From an uncultured Sphingomonadaceae bacterium (GTDB lineage Bacteria > Pseudomonadota > Alphaproteobacteria > Sphingomonadales > Sphingomonadaceae): a stretch of DNA of 64,000 bases. Positions 8,026-17,490 of the stretch are shown piece after piece. Made by a program: the position numbers and the translations under genes. The stretch lies in contig CANLSQ010000001.1 in NCBI GenBank assembly GCA_947493955.1, positions 1,054,001 through 1,118,000 of the forward strand. The letters are read 5' to 3'. Every line of letters begins with the position of its first letter. Position 1 is the stretch's first letter. Below the pieces are notes generated by a model. It saw nothing but the letters and a program-made list of their open reading frames with translations. It did not search any database and had not been told where the DNA came from.

Positions 8026-10599
8026 ATGCAATTAGTAATCGTTGAGTCACCCGCCAAAGCGAAAACAATCGAAAAATATCTGGGTTCGGATTTCAAGGTA
8101 CTGGCTTCTTACGGCCATATCCGCGACTTGCCGCCCAAAGACGGCTCGGTTGACCCGGACGATGGTTTTTCCATGGTCTGGCAGCCTTATTCGGACAAGA
8201 CCAAGCAGCTGAAAGCGATTACCGACGAATCCAAAAAGGCGACCCGCCTCGTTCTCGCAACTGACCCTGATAGGGAAGGGGAAGCGATTAGCTGGCACGT
8301 GCTTGAGGTTCTGAAGAAGAAAAAAGCACTGCCCGAAAAAGTGGATCGCGTGACGTTTAACGCAATTACGAAATCGGCAGTTACCGAGGCCATGGCTCAT
8401 CCGCGGACGCTGGATGACGATTTGATTGACGCTTACCGTGCCCGCCGCGCATTGGACTATCTTGTCGGCTTCACGCTGTCACCGGTATTGTGGCGCAAGT
8501 TACCCGGTGCCAAATCCGCTGGTCGCGTCCAGTCGGTCGCACTGCGTTTGATTGTCGAGCGCGAGCGCGAAATCGAGGTCTTTAATCCGCAGGAATATTG
8601 GTCGATCACATCGCAGATGGAGCAGGGCGGTCAGGCTTTTGAAGCCCGCCTGACTATCCATCAGGGCAAAAAGCTTGGCAAGATGGATCTGTCCAACGAG
8701 GCTGAAGCAACTGTTGCCAAAACAGCGGTTGAAAACGGCCTGTTCACAATTGAAACGGTTGAGACCAAGCCGCTTACCCGCAATCCGCCGCCGCCGTTTA
8801 CAACCTCAACCTTGCAACAGGAAGCGGCGCGTAAACTCGGCTATTCGGCAAGCCACACGATGCGGATTGCTCAGCAGCTTTATGAAGATGGCGCGATTAC
8901 CTATATGCGTACGGATGGCGTACAAATGGATGACAGCGCCATTTCTGCCGCGCGTAAGGCTATTTCCGATCGTTATGACGCCAGCTATGTCCCGGACAAA
9001 CCCCGTGTCTACAAGTCCAAAGCCAAAAACGCTCAGGAGGCCCATGAAGCCATCCGTCCAACCAGCTTTACCCGCGACAGTGTGGGCAGCGGTGATCATG
9101 CGAAGCTTTACAGCCTGATCCTGAAACGCGCCATGGCCAGCCAGATGGCCGCCGCACGTCTGGAACGCACGACGATCGATATGCTCGACGGTACCGGTCA
9201 GACCGGTCTGCGCGCAACCGGGCAGGTTGTGAAATTTCCTGGCTTTATGGCACTTTACGAAGAAGGCCGCGACGACAGCAAAGATGAAAATGGCGGCTTG
9301 TTGCCAGCTATGTCCAAAGGTGACAGCCCAGCGAAAAAGTCTGTCGAAGCCAATCAGCATTTCACCCAGCCTCCGCCGCGTTACAGCGAAGCAAGCCTGG
9401 TCAAGAAGATGGAAGAACTCGGCATTGGCCGTCCTTCTACCTATGCCTCGATCATCAAAACGCTCAAAGATCGAGCCTATGTCCGAACCGAAGGAAATCG
9501 TTTCTTTGCAGAGGAAAGCGGACGTCTCTTAACAGGTTTTCTGGAAAGATTTTTCCAACGCTATGTCGCTTATGAATATACGGCAGAGCTGGAGGATGAG
9601 CTGGACGAAGTCAGTGGCGGCCGTGCAGAATGGCAGAAGATTCTCGAAGCCTTCTGGCATGATTTCAAGCCCAAGACGGCCGAAGTCATGGAGAAACTGC
9701 CGTCTGAAGTTACGGCGGAACTCGACAAATTTCTGGAACCTTATCTGTTCCCGGAAAAAGAAGACGGCAGCGATCCGCGCCTATGTCCTCGCTGTAACGA
9801 GGGCAAGCTGGCCCTGCGCGGTGGCCGCTTCGGGGCCTTTGTAGCCTGTTCCAACTATCCTGATTGCAAATATACGCGCCGTTTTGCCCAAGGCGGCGGA
9901 GCCAATGCTGACGAGGACGAAGGCCCGCAGGACTTGGGCATCGATCCCGATACGGATGAAAAAATCACCAAAATGGTCGGCCGCTTCGGCCCCTATGTCC
10001 AGCGCGGCGAGGGTAAGGAAGCAAAAAGATCTTCTATTCCCAAAGATGTGCCGGCGGAAGATTTTGGCCTGGAATGGGCATTAAAACTGCTTTCCCTGCC
10101 ACGCGAAGTCGGCATGCACCCGGAGACGGGCAAGGAAGTCAACGCGCAGATAGGCCGCTATGGTCCCTATTTAAGCCACGACGGCAAGTCCGCACGGCTT
10201 GAAAATACTTTGGAGGTGTTTGAAATCGGTATGAACGCGGCGGTTGCGAAGCTCGCAGATGCAGCGAAAAACGGTAAAGGCGGCCGCAGAGGCGCTGAGC
10301 CGTTAAAGATCATGGGCAAACATCCGCGCACCGAAGAAGAAATCAAGCTGATGGATGGCCGCTATGGTCCCTATGTCACCGATGGCACAACCAACGCGTC
10401 GCTGCCCAAGACGGTGGACAAGGACCAGCTGACACTGGAAGAAGCGGCGCAGTTGATTGATGATCGCGCGGCGAAAGGCCCAGCTAAAAAACGCAGGAAG
10501 AAGGCGGCGCCTAAGAAGAAGGCTGCGGCGAAGAAAAAACCCGCAGCGAAGAAGAAACCAGCGGCTAAAAAGGCGGCAGCGAAGGCAAAAGCGGAATAG
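8026..10599 (+). CDS. topA: DNA topoisomerase I
   Basis: This type IA topoisomerase relaxes negative supercoils by passing a strand through a transient single-strand break. The Toprim domain is at the N terminus (LVIVESPAKAKTIEKYLG and the ATDPDREGEA acidic motif), and the active-site tyrosine is Y293 in ITYMRTDGVQ. A Cys4 zinc finger (CPRCNEGK to ACSNYPDC) is followed by several topoisomerase C-terminal repeats of the type GRFGPYVQRG or GRYGPYL. The protein ends in a Lys/Ala-rich tail of about 38 residues that should bind DNA non-specifically, as in other sphingomonad TopA proteins. Length is 857 residues. Confidence 0.97.
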   Translation: MQLVIVESPAKAKTIEKYLGSDFKVLASYGHIRDLPPKDGSVDPDDGFSMVWQPYSDKTKQLKAITDESKKATRLVLATDPDREGEAISWHVLEVLKKKKALPEKVDRVTFNAITKSAVTEAMAHPRTLDDDLIDAYRARRALDYLVGFTLSPVLWRKLPGAKSAGRVQSVALRLIVEREREIEVFNPQEYWSITSQMEQGGQAFEARLTIHQGKKLGKMDLSNEAEATVAKTAVENGLFTIETVETKPLTRNPPPPFTTSTLQQEAARKLGYSASHTMRIAQQLYEDGAITYMRTDGVQMDDSAISAARKAISDRYDASYVPDKPRVYKSKAKNAQEAHEAIRPTSFTRDSVGSGDHAKLYSLILKRAMASQMAAARLERTTIDMLDGTGQTGLRATGQVVKFPGFMALYEEGRDDSKDENGGLLPAMSKGDSPAKKSVEANQHFTQPPPRYSEASLVKKMEELGIGRPSTYASIIKTLKDRAYVRTEGNRFFAEESGRLLTGFLERFFQRYVAYEYTAELEDELDEVSGGRAEWQKILEAFWHDFKPKTAEVMEKLPSEVTAELDKFLEPYLFPEKEDGSDPRLCPRCNEGKLALRGGRFGAFVACSNYPDCKYTRRFAQGGGANADEDEGPQDLGIDPDTDEKITKMVGRFGPYVQRGEGKEAKRSSIPKDVPAEDFGLEWALKLLSLPREVGMHPETGKEVNAQIGRYGPYLSHDGKSARLENTLEVFEIGMNAAVAKLADAAKNGKGGRRGAEPLKIMGKHPRTEEEIKLMDGRYGPYVTDGTTNASLPKTVDKDQLTLEEAAQLIDDRAAKGPAKKRRKKAAPKKKAAAKKKPAAKKKPAAKKAAAKAKAE

Positions 10600-10641
10600 C
10601 GGCGTTCTCTGCATGAACAACATGGTTGAGGATGCAAGATT

Positions 10642-11241
10642 ATGGAACCCTCGGTTCTTGGCGAGAAGTATGACAAAATTGCACAGTGGTGGAATGATCG
10701 TCACAATAGTTCCAGCTACGGAGTGGAACAGTTCAAAAGGGCGATTAGTTTTGCGCCAGATGGCGGTTCAGCTCTCGATGTAGGATGCGGAGCTGGCGGG
10801 CGGTTTATCCGTATTTTGCAATCAAATGGATACAAGGTTACCGGTCTGGACGTATCCAAAGAAATGATACGAATCGCTTCGCAAAATCATCCTGAAGAAG
10901 ATTTTATTCATCAAGACATCAGTTCGTGGGAAACATCAAAAAAGTTCGACTTCATCGTTGCTTGGGACAGTATTTTTCATCTACCTCTCGACATGCAAAA
11001 GCCAGTTCTTACAAAGCTATGCCAGCTTTTGAACGAGAATGGAGTGTTGATATATACTTTTGGGGATGGGTCAGGCGGTGGCGAAAGTGAATGGTGTAAC
11101 GACACCTTTTATCACAGCACGATCGGCATAACTGAAAACATCCGAGCCCTGTTGGAAAACGGCTTGTCGCTGATGCACATGGAACTTGATCAATATCCTG
11201 AAACGCATGTCTTCGTTATTGCAGTTAAACAATTGCGATGA
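10642..11241 (+). CDS. Class I SAM-dependent methyltransferase, substrate unknown
   Basis: A 199-residue protein with the SAM-binding motif I ALDVGCGAGGRF, motif II GLDVSKEMI and an acidic post-motif (HQDISSW), as in small-molecule methyltransferases. The start ATG at 10642 has GAGG about ten bases upstream. Codon and base use look more AT-rich than in topA before it, which hints at later acquisition. It follows topA by 42 bases without an evident terminator between. The substrate cannot be predicted; the C-terminal half has no recognisable acceptor-binding signature. Confidence 0.8.
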   Translation: MEPSVLGEKYDKIAQWWNDRHNSSSYGVEQFKRAISFAPDGGSALDVGCGAGGRFIRILQSNGYKVTGLDVSKEMIRIASQNHPEEDFIHQDISSWETSKKFDFIVAWDSIFHLPLDMQKPVLTKLCQLLNENGVLIYTFGDGSGGGESEWCNDTFYHSTIGITENIRALLENGLSLMHMELDQYPETHVFVIAVKQLR

Positions 11242-11323
11242 GCGGAATGTCGACAGTCTAAACTTAGCGTTCAATGTCCGCTTTCAAGATAAAACAAACA
11301 TCCTTGAGAAAGCCCAAAGTCAC

Positions 11324-11998
11324 TTAACCCAGTTCAACCCCACGCCCTGATTCAGGTTTTGTTTCTGTAGTATAAAAGTTCGCCAACCAATCGGTAATCT
11401 GGGGAACGGAAACCCGTTTATGGAATTTAATCCCGATTTCCGATCCTTTTTGCCACCTGACCGTACCGGTTATGTCACCCAATTGTGGAACCACCAGTGT
11501 CAGTTGATTGCCAACTTCACACAGATAATCAGCATCAATCCGGATTCCGGCGGGTGAAATATCGCAGATTTCGGCTTTGACCAAAGTTGAACCGATCCTG
11601 AAAACTATGGCTTGCCGCATGTGCACCCGCGGTAACCGAGAGAGTTGGTACTTATTGTGGACCCGCAAGCTTGCGAGCAGTTCATTCACGTTGATTTCAT
11701 TTTGGAATTGCATGCCCACCAATGCGTCTTTGCGCCAGCGTATGCTCCCGGTAAGTGCCACGTCATCAGTCAAAGCAACTGTTGCGGTGTCTCCCATTTC
11801 AAAGCTAGGATGTATCTCGATCATGACGCCGCTGCCTGAGATATTTTTTATGAAGCCCCAACCTTCAGCCATGCCGGATACGATTTTTGCCAGGCGAAAA
11901 ACAGTGAGCTGACGTTCCTTTTTCCGACGTTCCTGGTCGATTTTCCCGTTGCTGCCATTAAAGGCTCCAAACTCAGCCGTTTGAACATTACCGACCAT
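11324..11998 (-). CDS. Tandem PilZ domain protein (probable c-di-GMP effector)
   Basis: A 224-residue cytoplasmic protein with two PilZ-like beta-barrels in series. The first starts at about residue 25 with an Arg-rich stretch (RRKKERQ) and has NISGSGVMIE; the second starts at about residue 135 with RLPRVHMRQA and has CDISPAGIRIDADY. These match the RxxxR and (D/N)xSxxG parts of the c-di-GMP binding motif, partly degenerate in the first copy. No membrane segment or output domain is visible. It is transcribed away from a diguanylate cyclase gene 248 bases upstream, so the pair probably forms a local signalling unit. Confidence 0.82.
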   Translation of the reverse strand: MVGNVQTAEFGAFNGSNGKIDQERRKKERQLTVFRLAKIVSGMAEGWGFIKNISGSGVMIEIHPSFEMGDTATVALTDDVALTGSIRWRKDALVGMQFQNEINVNELLASLRVHNKYQLSRLPRVHMRQAIVFRIGSTLVKAEICDISPAGIRIDADYLCEVGNQLTLVVPQLGDITGTVRWQKGSEIGIKFHKRVSVPQITDWLANFYTTETKPESGRGVELG

Positions 11999-12246
11999 TT
12001 AATTTTACCTTATTCTGAAGTGGATAAAAAGAGTGGCTCAATTGTTGTGCGAGGGCCGCCGCCATTGTTGCTATGATCGAAGTCCTGAAACACTGTATTT
12101 ATAACGGTCGTCCGTTTACTATCTTAAGGGGCGATTTCGCCTAATTGTTCGATGGATTGCGAAACGCCTTTAAGGACGTGCTCCACCTTTAGGATTGGTA
12201 TCTGCCGTCCCTTAAATAGAACCCTGTTTTTCCGTCTAATGATCGG

Positions 12247-13434
12247 ATGATTGAAGCGAACCTTATCTTCCGCAGCTTGATGATTGTGATTCTGGCATTG
12301 TTTGCCACGGTGTTTGCGGTCATCTATCTATATGATCGCAAACAGCACATGGCCGGATGGCTTGCTTCCGCCTATCTCTGCGGCCTTGGGGCGTTTCTGG
12401 TAGATATCAGTCGATCATTTTTGGATCCTGTTATTTCGGATATGGTGGCCAAACTGCTGTTCTGGTGCTTCAGCATAGGCCTGATTTTGGCAATTTTTTC
12501 ACACTATAGAGCGCGGTATCCACTGATCGCCATTGGCGGGATAGCCAGCGTTGGACTGATACCATTACTTTGGTTCAGCTTCGTTGGCCCTGATATCATC
12601 ATGCGGTCAATTTTCTCGTCCCTGACTGCGGGGTTGATATTATCCTGTGCGCTACCGCTGTTCTGGAAGAAGCGCAGCGGCGTGCTTGACAACATCATGT
12701 TCTTTCTGATCGCAGCATTGTGTTTCATATATTTCCTACGACCATATGTGATTTACGGAGTCCTTGATGCGACACACACTGCCGCCAATTATCAGGGATC
12801 CGTTTATGCTATGGCATTACACGCCTCGAGTGCCATTTGCGGGCTGGCATGCGGTGTCGTGATGCTGATAGTAGTCGGTCATAACATTATCCTCAAATAT
12901 CAACTGGCTACCACGACCGACCCACTTACCGGTCTTATGAACCGGCGTGGACTGGATCAGTTTATCAGCAAAGAGCTCAGCAAAAACGATATGTCAGACC
13001 GCGCGGTAATGATTGTCGATCTCGACGAATTCAAGAAGGTAAACGACAATTTTGGCCATGAAACCGGTGACAATGTACTGACACGAGCAGCATCAGTTCT
13101 ACAGAGAGTCACTGGCAATCTGGGCAAGGTAGGGCGCATCGGCGGTGAAGAATTTATCGTAGTCCTCGACAGAGTGACGTCGGGAGATCGCCTGATCGTA
13201 GCGCAACATCTGAGGTTATCGATCGGGATGATCGTTCACCCGGAGATTGGGCCGGAAGATCGGATAACTGCCAGCTTTGGTATAGCTGTGATTCTTGAGG
13301 ACGAAAGTTTTGCCATGGCCTTACGCCGGGCTGACTCGGCTTTATACGAGGCCAAAGCCGGGGGACGCAATTGTGTGGTTGAGGCGCATAATGACAACAG
13401 CTTTACCCAGATCAGATATATCGAACGCTACTAG
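12247..13434 (+). CDS. Membrane-bound diguanylate cyclase (GGDEF domain)
   Basis: The protein makes c-di-GMP from two GTP. Residues 1-215 contain about seven hydrophobic segments of an uncharacterised membrane sensor module, and residues 222-390 are a GGDEF domain starting at TTDPLTGLMNRRGLDQF. The active-site motif is GGEEF at residues 299-303, a fully functional variant. The RxxD inhibitory site normally located just upstream is absent (GNLG instead), so product inhibition through that site is not expected. It is divergent from a tandem PilZ gene. The signal sensed is unknown. Confidence 0.9.
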   Translation: MIEANLIFRSLMIVILALFATVFAVIYLYDRKQHMAGWLASAYLCGLGAFLVDISRSFLDPVISDMVAKLLFWCFSIGLILAIFSHYRARYPLIAIGGIASVGLIPLLWFSFVGPDIIMRSIFSSLTAGLILSCALPLFWKKRSGVLDNIMFFLIAALCFIYFLRPYVIYGVLDATHTAANYQGSVYAMALHASSAICGLACGVVMLIVVGHNIILKYQLATTTDPLTGLMNRRGLDQFISKELSKNDMSDRAVMIVDLDEFKKVNDNFGHETGDNVLTRAASVLQRVTGNLGKVGRIGGEEFIVVLDRVTSGDRLIVAQHLRLSIGMIVHPEIGPEDRITASFGIAVILEDESFAMALRRADSALYEAKAGGRNCVVEAHNDNSFTQIRYIERY

Positions 13435-13463
13435 ACCGCACGGCGATTGTTCAACGTCTGCGC

Positions 13464-14357
13464 CTATTTGACCCAATCCAATCCCATATCCTGATAAAGG
13501 CTCTTGTCTTCATCCCAATTTGCACTGACTTTGACGTGAAGATAGAGATGGACAGTCTTGCCCAATATTTCGGACAGCTCTGCGCGCGCCTTCGCGCCGA
13601 TATCCTTGATCTGGTGACCACCTTTACCCAGGATGATCGCGCGTTGGGTTGGTTTTTCTACCAGGATTTGCTGGTGAATTTCCAACGAGCCATCTGGACG
13701 TTCCTTATATTGCTCCATCGCAATGGCCGTCGCATAGGGCAACTCCGCATGGAGTTGGCGGAAAACCTGCTCCCTGGTGATCTCGGCTGCCAAAAGCCTT
13801 TCACTGACGTCCGACACCTGATCTTCCGGAAAATGCCACGGGCCTTCCGGCATCGCATCAACTAGGTAGGATTTCAGTTCATCAAGCCCATCGCCGGTTT
13901 TGGCGCTGACAAAAAAGGTTTCATTAAACCCGCACAGATCATTTAACTTGGTCACATGGGTGAGCAATTTGTCCTTCGCTGCAATGTCGACCTTGTTCAT
14001 TACCAGTATCAATTTTTCCGGACGGTGCTTGATGCGTTCCACAATCGAGGTGACTTTGGGGCCAAGACCAGCACGCGAGTCCACCAGCATAATGACAATA
14101 TCGGCATCTTCGGCACCGTCCCAGGCCGCAGAGACCATCGCGCGGTCAAGTCGGCGGCGCGGTTCAAAAATACCAGGCGTATCGACGAGGAGCAGCTGCG
14201 CCTCATCCTCAATCGCGATACCAAGCAGCCGAGTCCGTGTAGTTTGCGGTTTAGAACTGGTGATCGCCACCTTCTGACCAACAAGAGCGTTGATCAACGT
14301 TGATTTACCCGCATTGGGTGCGCCGATCAGCGCCACTACACCACATTTTTGAGTCAT
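13464..14357 (-). CDS. era: GTPase Era
   Basis: Era binds the 3' end of 16S rRNA and assists 30S subunit maturation. The G1 P-loop GAPNAGKST is at residues 12-20, followed by the G2 region, DTPG (G3) and NKVD (G4). The C-terminal KH domain carries AIILGKGGHQIKDIG. The 297-residue length is standard. The start codon overlaps the end of rnc by four bases, so translation is coupled, and the lepB-rnc-era order is the conserved one. Confidence 0.97.
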   Translation of the reverse strand: MTQKCGVVALIGAPNAGKSTLINALVGQKVAITSSKPQTTRTRLLGIAIEDEAQLLLVDTPGIFEPRRRLDRAMVSAAWDGAEDADIVIMLVDSRAGLGPKVTSIVERIKHRPEKLILVMNKVDIAAKDKLLTHVTKLNDLCGFNETFFVSAKTGDGLDELKSYLVDAMPEGPWHFPEDQVSDVSERLLAAEITREQVFRQLHAELPYATAIAMEQYKERPDGSLEIHQQILVEKPTQRAIILGKGGHQIKDIGAKARAELSEILGKTVHLYLHVKVSANWDEDKSLYQDMGLDWVK

Positions 14358-15034
14358 GTATATTTTTCCAGAAACAGTTTTGCGGCGGTCGTCTCCGCGG
14401 TCTGAATCGAGGAAGCCGTTGCTTCCACTTCACCAACCTTATTGATACTGGCTTTCACCGTGAAACGCAGATCATGATGCGGACCAGCTTTCTCAACCAG
14501 CTGATAAACGGGCATCTTGCGATTATGTGCCGCGGCCCATTCCTGCAGGGCGGATTTGGGATGCCGGACGTCCTTCTCCATGCCGGATATCCGTCCGCCC
14601 CAATGTTTGAGGATGAAGTCTTTCGCTGTTTCCATCCCATGATCAAGATAAACAGCACCAATCAAAGACTCCATGACGTCACCCAGTACCTTGGCGCTCT
14701 GCCGAGCGCCATCATCTCGTGCCTGTTTACCCAGCAGCAAATAAGTGGAAACTCCTGTGTCTAGCGCAATCTCTCCACAGACTTTGCCCGAGACCAGGCC
14801 ATTTAGTCGTTGAGACAGTTTACCTTCCGGTTCATTGGGGAACTGTTTGTAAAGCTGGGCGGCTATGGTCAGGCCCAAGACACGGTCACCCAGAAATTCA
14901 AGACGCTGATAGTCGTCATCGCCAAAGCTACCATGGGTGACCGCACGGATATAAAGCGTCTCGTCACCGGGTTCTTTCCCGGTTACTTTGGTCAGCCAAT
15001 CCAGAAATTCCGGTTTATTCAAAGCCCTCTCCAA
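14354..15034 (-). CDS. rnc: Ribonuclease III
   Basis: RNase III cuts double-stranded RNA in rRNA and mRNA processing. The signature RLEFLGDRVL, with the acidic active-site residues, is in the N-terminal catalytic domain; a second acidic site is in the DVMESLIGAVYLD helix. The C-terminal double-stranded RNA-binding domain starts at HPKSALQEWAAAHNRKMPVY. The frame is open to 15121, but the TTG at 15034, preceded closely by a GGTGGGGG tract, gives a normal 226-residue protein; the extra upstream part is low-complexity and lies inside lepB. It overlaps the end of lepB by 20 bases and the start of era by four. Confidence 0.92.
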   Translation of the reverse strand: MERALNKPEFLDWLTKVTGKEPGDETLYIRAVTHGSFGDDDYQRLEFLGDRVLGLTIAAQLYKQFPNEPEGKLSQRLNGLVSGKVCGEIALDTGVSTYLLLGKQARDDGARQSAKVLGDVMESLIGAVYLDHGMETAKDFILKHWGGRISGMEKDVRHPKSALQEWAAAHNRKMPVYQLVEKAGPHHDLRFTVKASINKVGEVEATASSIQTAETTAAKLFLEKYT

Positions 15035-15821
15035 TGCGCCCCCACCGCGCCGCGCTAAACCAGGTCCATGGTTTGATCCACTCGGCAGACCCGTCGGTCG
15101 AGAAGACAGAAACCAGCGCACGTCCTACAAGATTTTCCTGTGGGACCATACCAATAGCTTGTCCTTCTACTGCAGGAAAACGACTATCGGCGCTACGATC
15201 ACGATTGTCACCCATCAGGAACATATGTCCGTCTGGTACAACATAGGTCTCTGTATTGTCGCCTTCGGATGCTTCATTGACGTCGAGTACCTTATATTTT
15301 CTGCCGTTGGGAAGTGTTTCTTCAAACTGAGGATAACGACAAATTCGTTCACCATCAGCATTGGTTGTTTCAAAATATGTGGCATAACAGGGGCTGTTGG
15401 CAGACACTGCATGTGTGTAATCGTCAATCTTGTTGCGCTGGACCTCAGCACCATTGATCGAAACGACACCGTTGGTCACCTGAACAATATCACCGGATAA
15501 GGCGATAACCCGTTTGATATAATCATCAGTGCCGCTGGGCGGTGCCTTGAAGACGACTACATCACCGGGTTCAGGTGTATTGGCCAATATCCTGCCTGGA
15601 ATGACGGGAACACTAAACGGCATGCTATATTTTGAGTAGCCATAGGGCCATTTCGCCACGAGCAGATAATCCCCGACCATCAGACGCGGCTGCATCGATT
15701 CCGAAGGGATATTGAAAGGCGAAACGATGAAGCTGCGCAAAATTATGACGAACAAAGCCAGTTTTACGAGGAAGACCATGAAATCTGCAGTTTCAGAGCG
15801 CGGAGCGGATTTATCTTTCAT
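15015..15821 (-). CDS. lepB: Signal peptidase I
   Basis: LepB removes signal peptides from exported proteins at the outer face of the inner membrane. A single N-terminal membrane segment (residues 14-34) is followed by the catalytic Ser42 in PSESMQP and the general-base Lys103 in DYIKRVIALSGD. The GDNRD box (LMGDNRDRSADSR) is present near the C terminus. Length is 268 residues. It heads the lepB-rnc-era operon; the pdxJ-acpS genes often found upstream in alphaproteobacteria are not here, and the next gene is the divergent pgi. Confidence 0.96.
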   Translation of the reverse strand: MKDKSAPRSETADFMVFLVKLALFVIILRSFIVSPFNIPSESMQPRLMVGDYLLVAKWPYGYSKYSMPFSVPVIPGRILANTPEPGDVVVFKAPPSGTDDYIKRVIALSGDIVQVTNGVVSINGAEVQRNKIDDYTHAVSANSPCYATYFETTNADGERICRYPQFEETLPNGRKYKVLDVNEASEGDNTETYVVPDGHMFLMGDNRDRSADSRFPAVEGQAIGMVPQENLVGRALVSVFSTDGSAEWIKPWTWFSAARWGRIGEGFE

Positions 15822-15839
15822 CGCGCCCCTTTGCTGATA

Positions 15840-15962
15840 ATGGCGCGTGCGGTCAAGAGACAGTATTTAGCGATGATGGCTGGTGATTTGGCCTTGTTCA
15901 TCAAAGGGTCGCAGGATAAAGCTAAGATTGAAAAGGCGGGGCTACTAGGTCGTTGTAAATAA
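15840..15962 (+). CDS. Possible 40-residue micro-gene upstream of pgi
   Basis: An ATG-to-TAA frame of 40 residues fills most of the lepB-pgi gap. The product would begin MARAVKRQYLAMMAGDLALF and be basic, with an amphipathic helix-like first half and a Lys-rich second half. It ends 16 bases before the pgi start. No good ribosome-binding site precedes it, so it may be a chance frame or a leader peptide. No known family is recognised. Confidence 0.25.
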   Translation: MARAVKRQYLAMMAGDLALFIKGSQDKAKIEKAGLLGRCK

Positions 15963-15978
15963 CAAGAAAGAATATGCT

Positions 15979-17472
15979 TTGGATCATTGGAACGCGATTG
16001 AAACCCAACCTGCATCAACCTTGAAAAACCTGTTCGAAGCGGATCCGCAACGAACCAAGCAATTCGGCTTCGAACAATCCGGTATCTATTTTGATTTTTC
16101 GAAAACACATATGGACAGTGCCTTGCTTGAAAACTTTCAAAAGCTTGCCGCTGACAGGAACCTATCCGACGAAATCGAAGCCCTGACCAGTGGCGTCACC
16201 ATAAATCCTAGTGAAGGTCGCGCAGCGGAACATACAGCGGAGCGCGGAATAGGTTTAGAAACCAGTGTTGAAAATGCCCAATTGTTGAAAAACCGTATGC
16301 AAGCTTTGGTTCAGGCAATCGAGGCAGGTGCGCTTGGAGAAATTGAATATATCATCCATCTTGGAATAGGTGGTTCGGCATTGGGACCGAAATTGCTGCT
16401 CGAAGCATTGAAAATCGGAGATGAAAAATATCAAACGGCGGTCATCTCGAATATTGATGGCTGCGCGCTAGAACCTGTATTGGAGCGCTTTGATGCTCAC
16501 AAGACGCTGCTTGTTATCGCATCGAAGAGTTTCACCACAGCAGAAACATTTCTGAATGCGAGATCGGTTACGGACTGGATGAAGGAGCAGGGTGTCTCTG
16601 ATCCATTCGGTAAAATCGTTGCGTTGACGGCAATGCCCGACCAGGCCGTTGAGTGGGGCATTGATGAAAGCCGTATATTGCCGTTCTCGGAGACAGTTGG
16701 CGGGCGTTATTCACTCTGGTCCTCTATTGGATTTAGCGCTGCACTGACGCTCGGTATTGAGGTTTTCAACGACTTGCTCGCGGGTGCAGCGGAAATGGAC
16801 GAACATTTCAGGCAGACGCCATTTGAACGGAATATTCCGGTGTTAGCAGCATTTTGCGACCAATATTACAGCCAGGTCAGGAATTGCAAGACGCGCGCGG
16901 TATTTGCCTATGACGAAAGATTGAGACTGCTGCCGGACTATCTGCAGCAGCTGGAAATGGAGAGCAATGGCAAATCGGTTATGGCAGATGGCAAACCGCT
17001 GGATCGTCATAGTAGTCCGATTGTATGGGGCGGAATAGGGACGGACGCCCAGCACGCCGTGTTCCAGCTGCTACACCAAGGTACCCATCTGGTGCCGGTT
17101 GAATTTTTGGCTGTGATTGAGCCGGGCCATTCATTGGCAGCCGAACATCATCAGGGATTGTTACTCAATTGTTTCGCACAGAGCGCTGCGCTGATGGCCG
17201 GCAAAACTTCCGATGATAATAATCGAAATTATCCGGGTGACAGGCCATCAACGACTCTATTACTAGACGATCTCGACGGGCGGACACTAGGAGCACTCAT
17301 TGCCTTTTATGAGCATCGCACTTTTGCAAATGGGGTACTCTTGGGCATCAATCCGTTTGATCAATTTGGTGTTGAATTGGGCAAAGAAATGGCCAATGCG
17401 CTTTTGGCAGGGGACAGTAACCAAATGGACGCTTCGACCGAAATATTAAAAAACCGGGCATTTTCTGTCTGA
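15979..17472 (+). CDS. pgi: Glucose-6-phosphate isomerase
   Basis: Pgi interconverts glucose 6-phosphate and fructose 6-phosphate. The 497-residue protein shows the family motifs GIGGSALGPKLL, the sugar-phosphate loop around SKSFTTAET, GGRYSLWSSIG, QLEMESNGKS and the C-terminal DQFGVELGK. Translation appears to start at a TTG (15979) after an AAGAAAGA tract; no in-frame ATG lies upstream before a stop at 15946. gor follows after 18 bases, so the two are probably co-transcribed, linking hexose phosphate (and hence NADPH supply) to glutathione reduction. Confidence 0.95.
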   Translation: MDHWNAIETQPASTLKNLFEADPQRTKQFGFEQSGIYFDFSKTHMDSALLENFQKLAADRNLSDEIEALTSGVTINPSEGRAAEHTAERGIGLETSVENAQLLKNRMQALVQAIEAGALGEIEYIIHLGIGGSALGPKLLLEALKIGDEKYQTAVISNIDGCALEPVLERFDAHKTLLVIASKSFTTAETFLNARSVTDWMKEQGVSDPFGKIVALTAMPDQAVEWGIDESRILPFSETVGGRYSLWSSIGFSAALTLGIEVFNDLLAGAAEMDEHFRQTPFERNIPVLAAFCDQYYSQVRNCKTRAVFAYDERLRLLPDYLQQLEMESNGKSVMADGKPLDRHSSPIVWGGIGTDAQHAVFQLLHQGTHLVPVEFLAVIEPGHSLAAEHHQGLLLNCFAQSAALMAGKTSDDNNRNYPGDRPSTTLLLDDLDGRTLGALIAFYEHRTFANGVLLGINPFDQFGVELGKEMANALLAGDSNQMDASTEILKNRAFSV

Positions 17473-17490
17473 GTTATTAAGGAACAAATA

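Noticed and set aside
10480-10599. Lysine/alanine repeat as a stand-alone DNA repeat
   Set aside because: It encodes the basic C-terminal tail of topoisomerase I and is explained by the gene.
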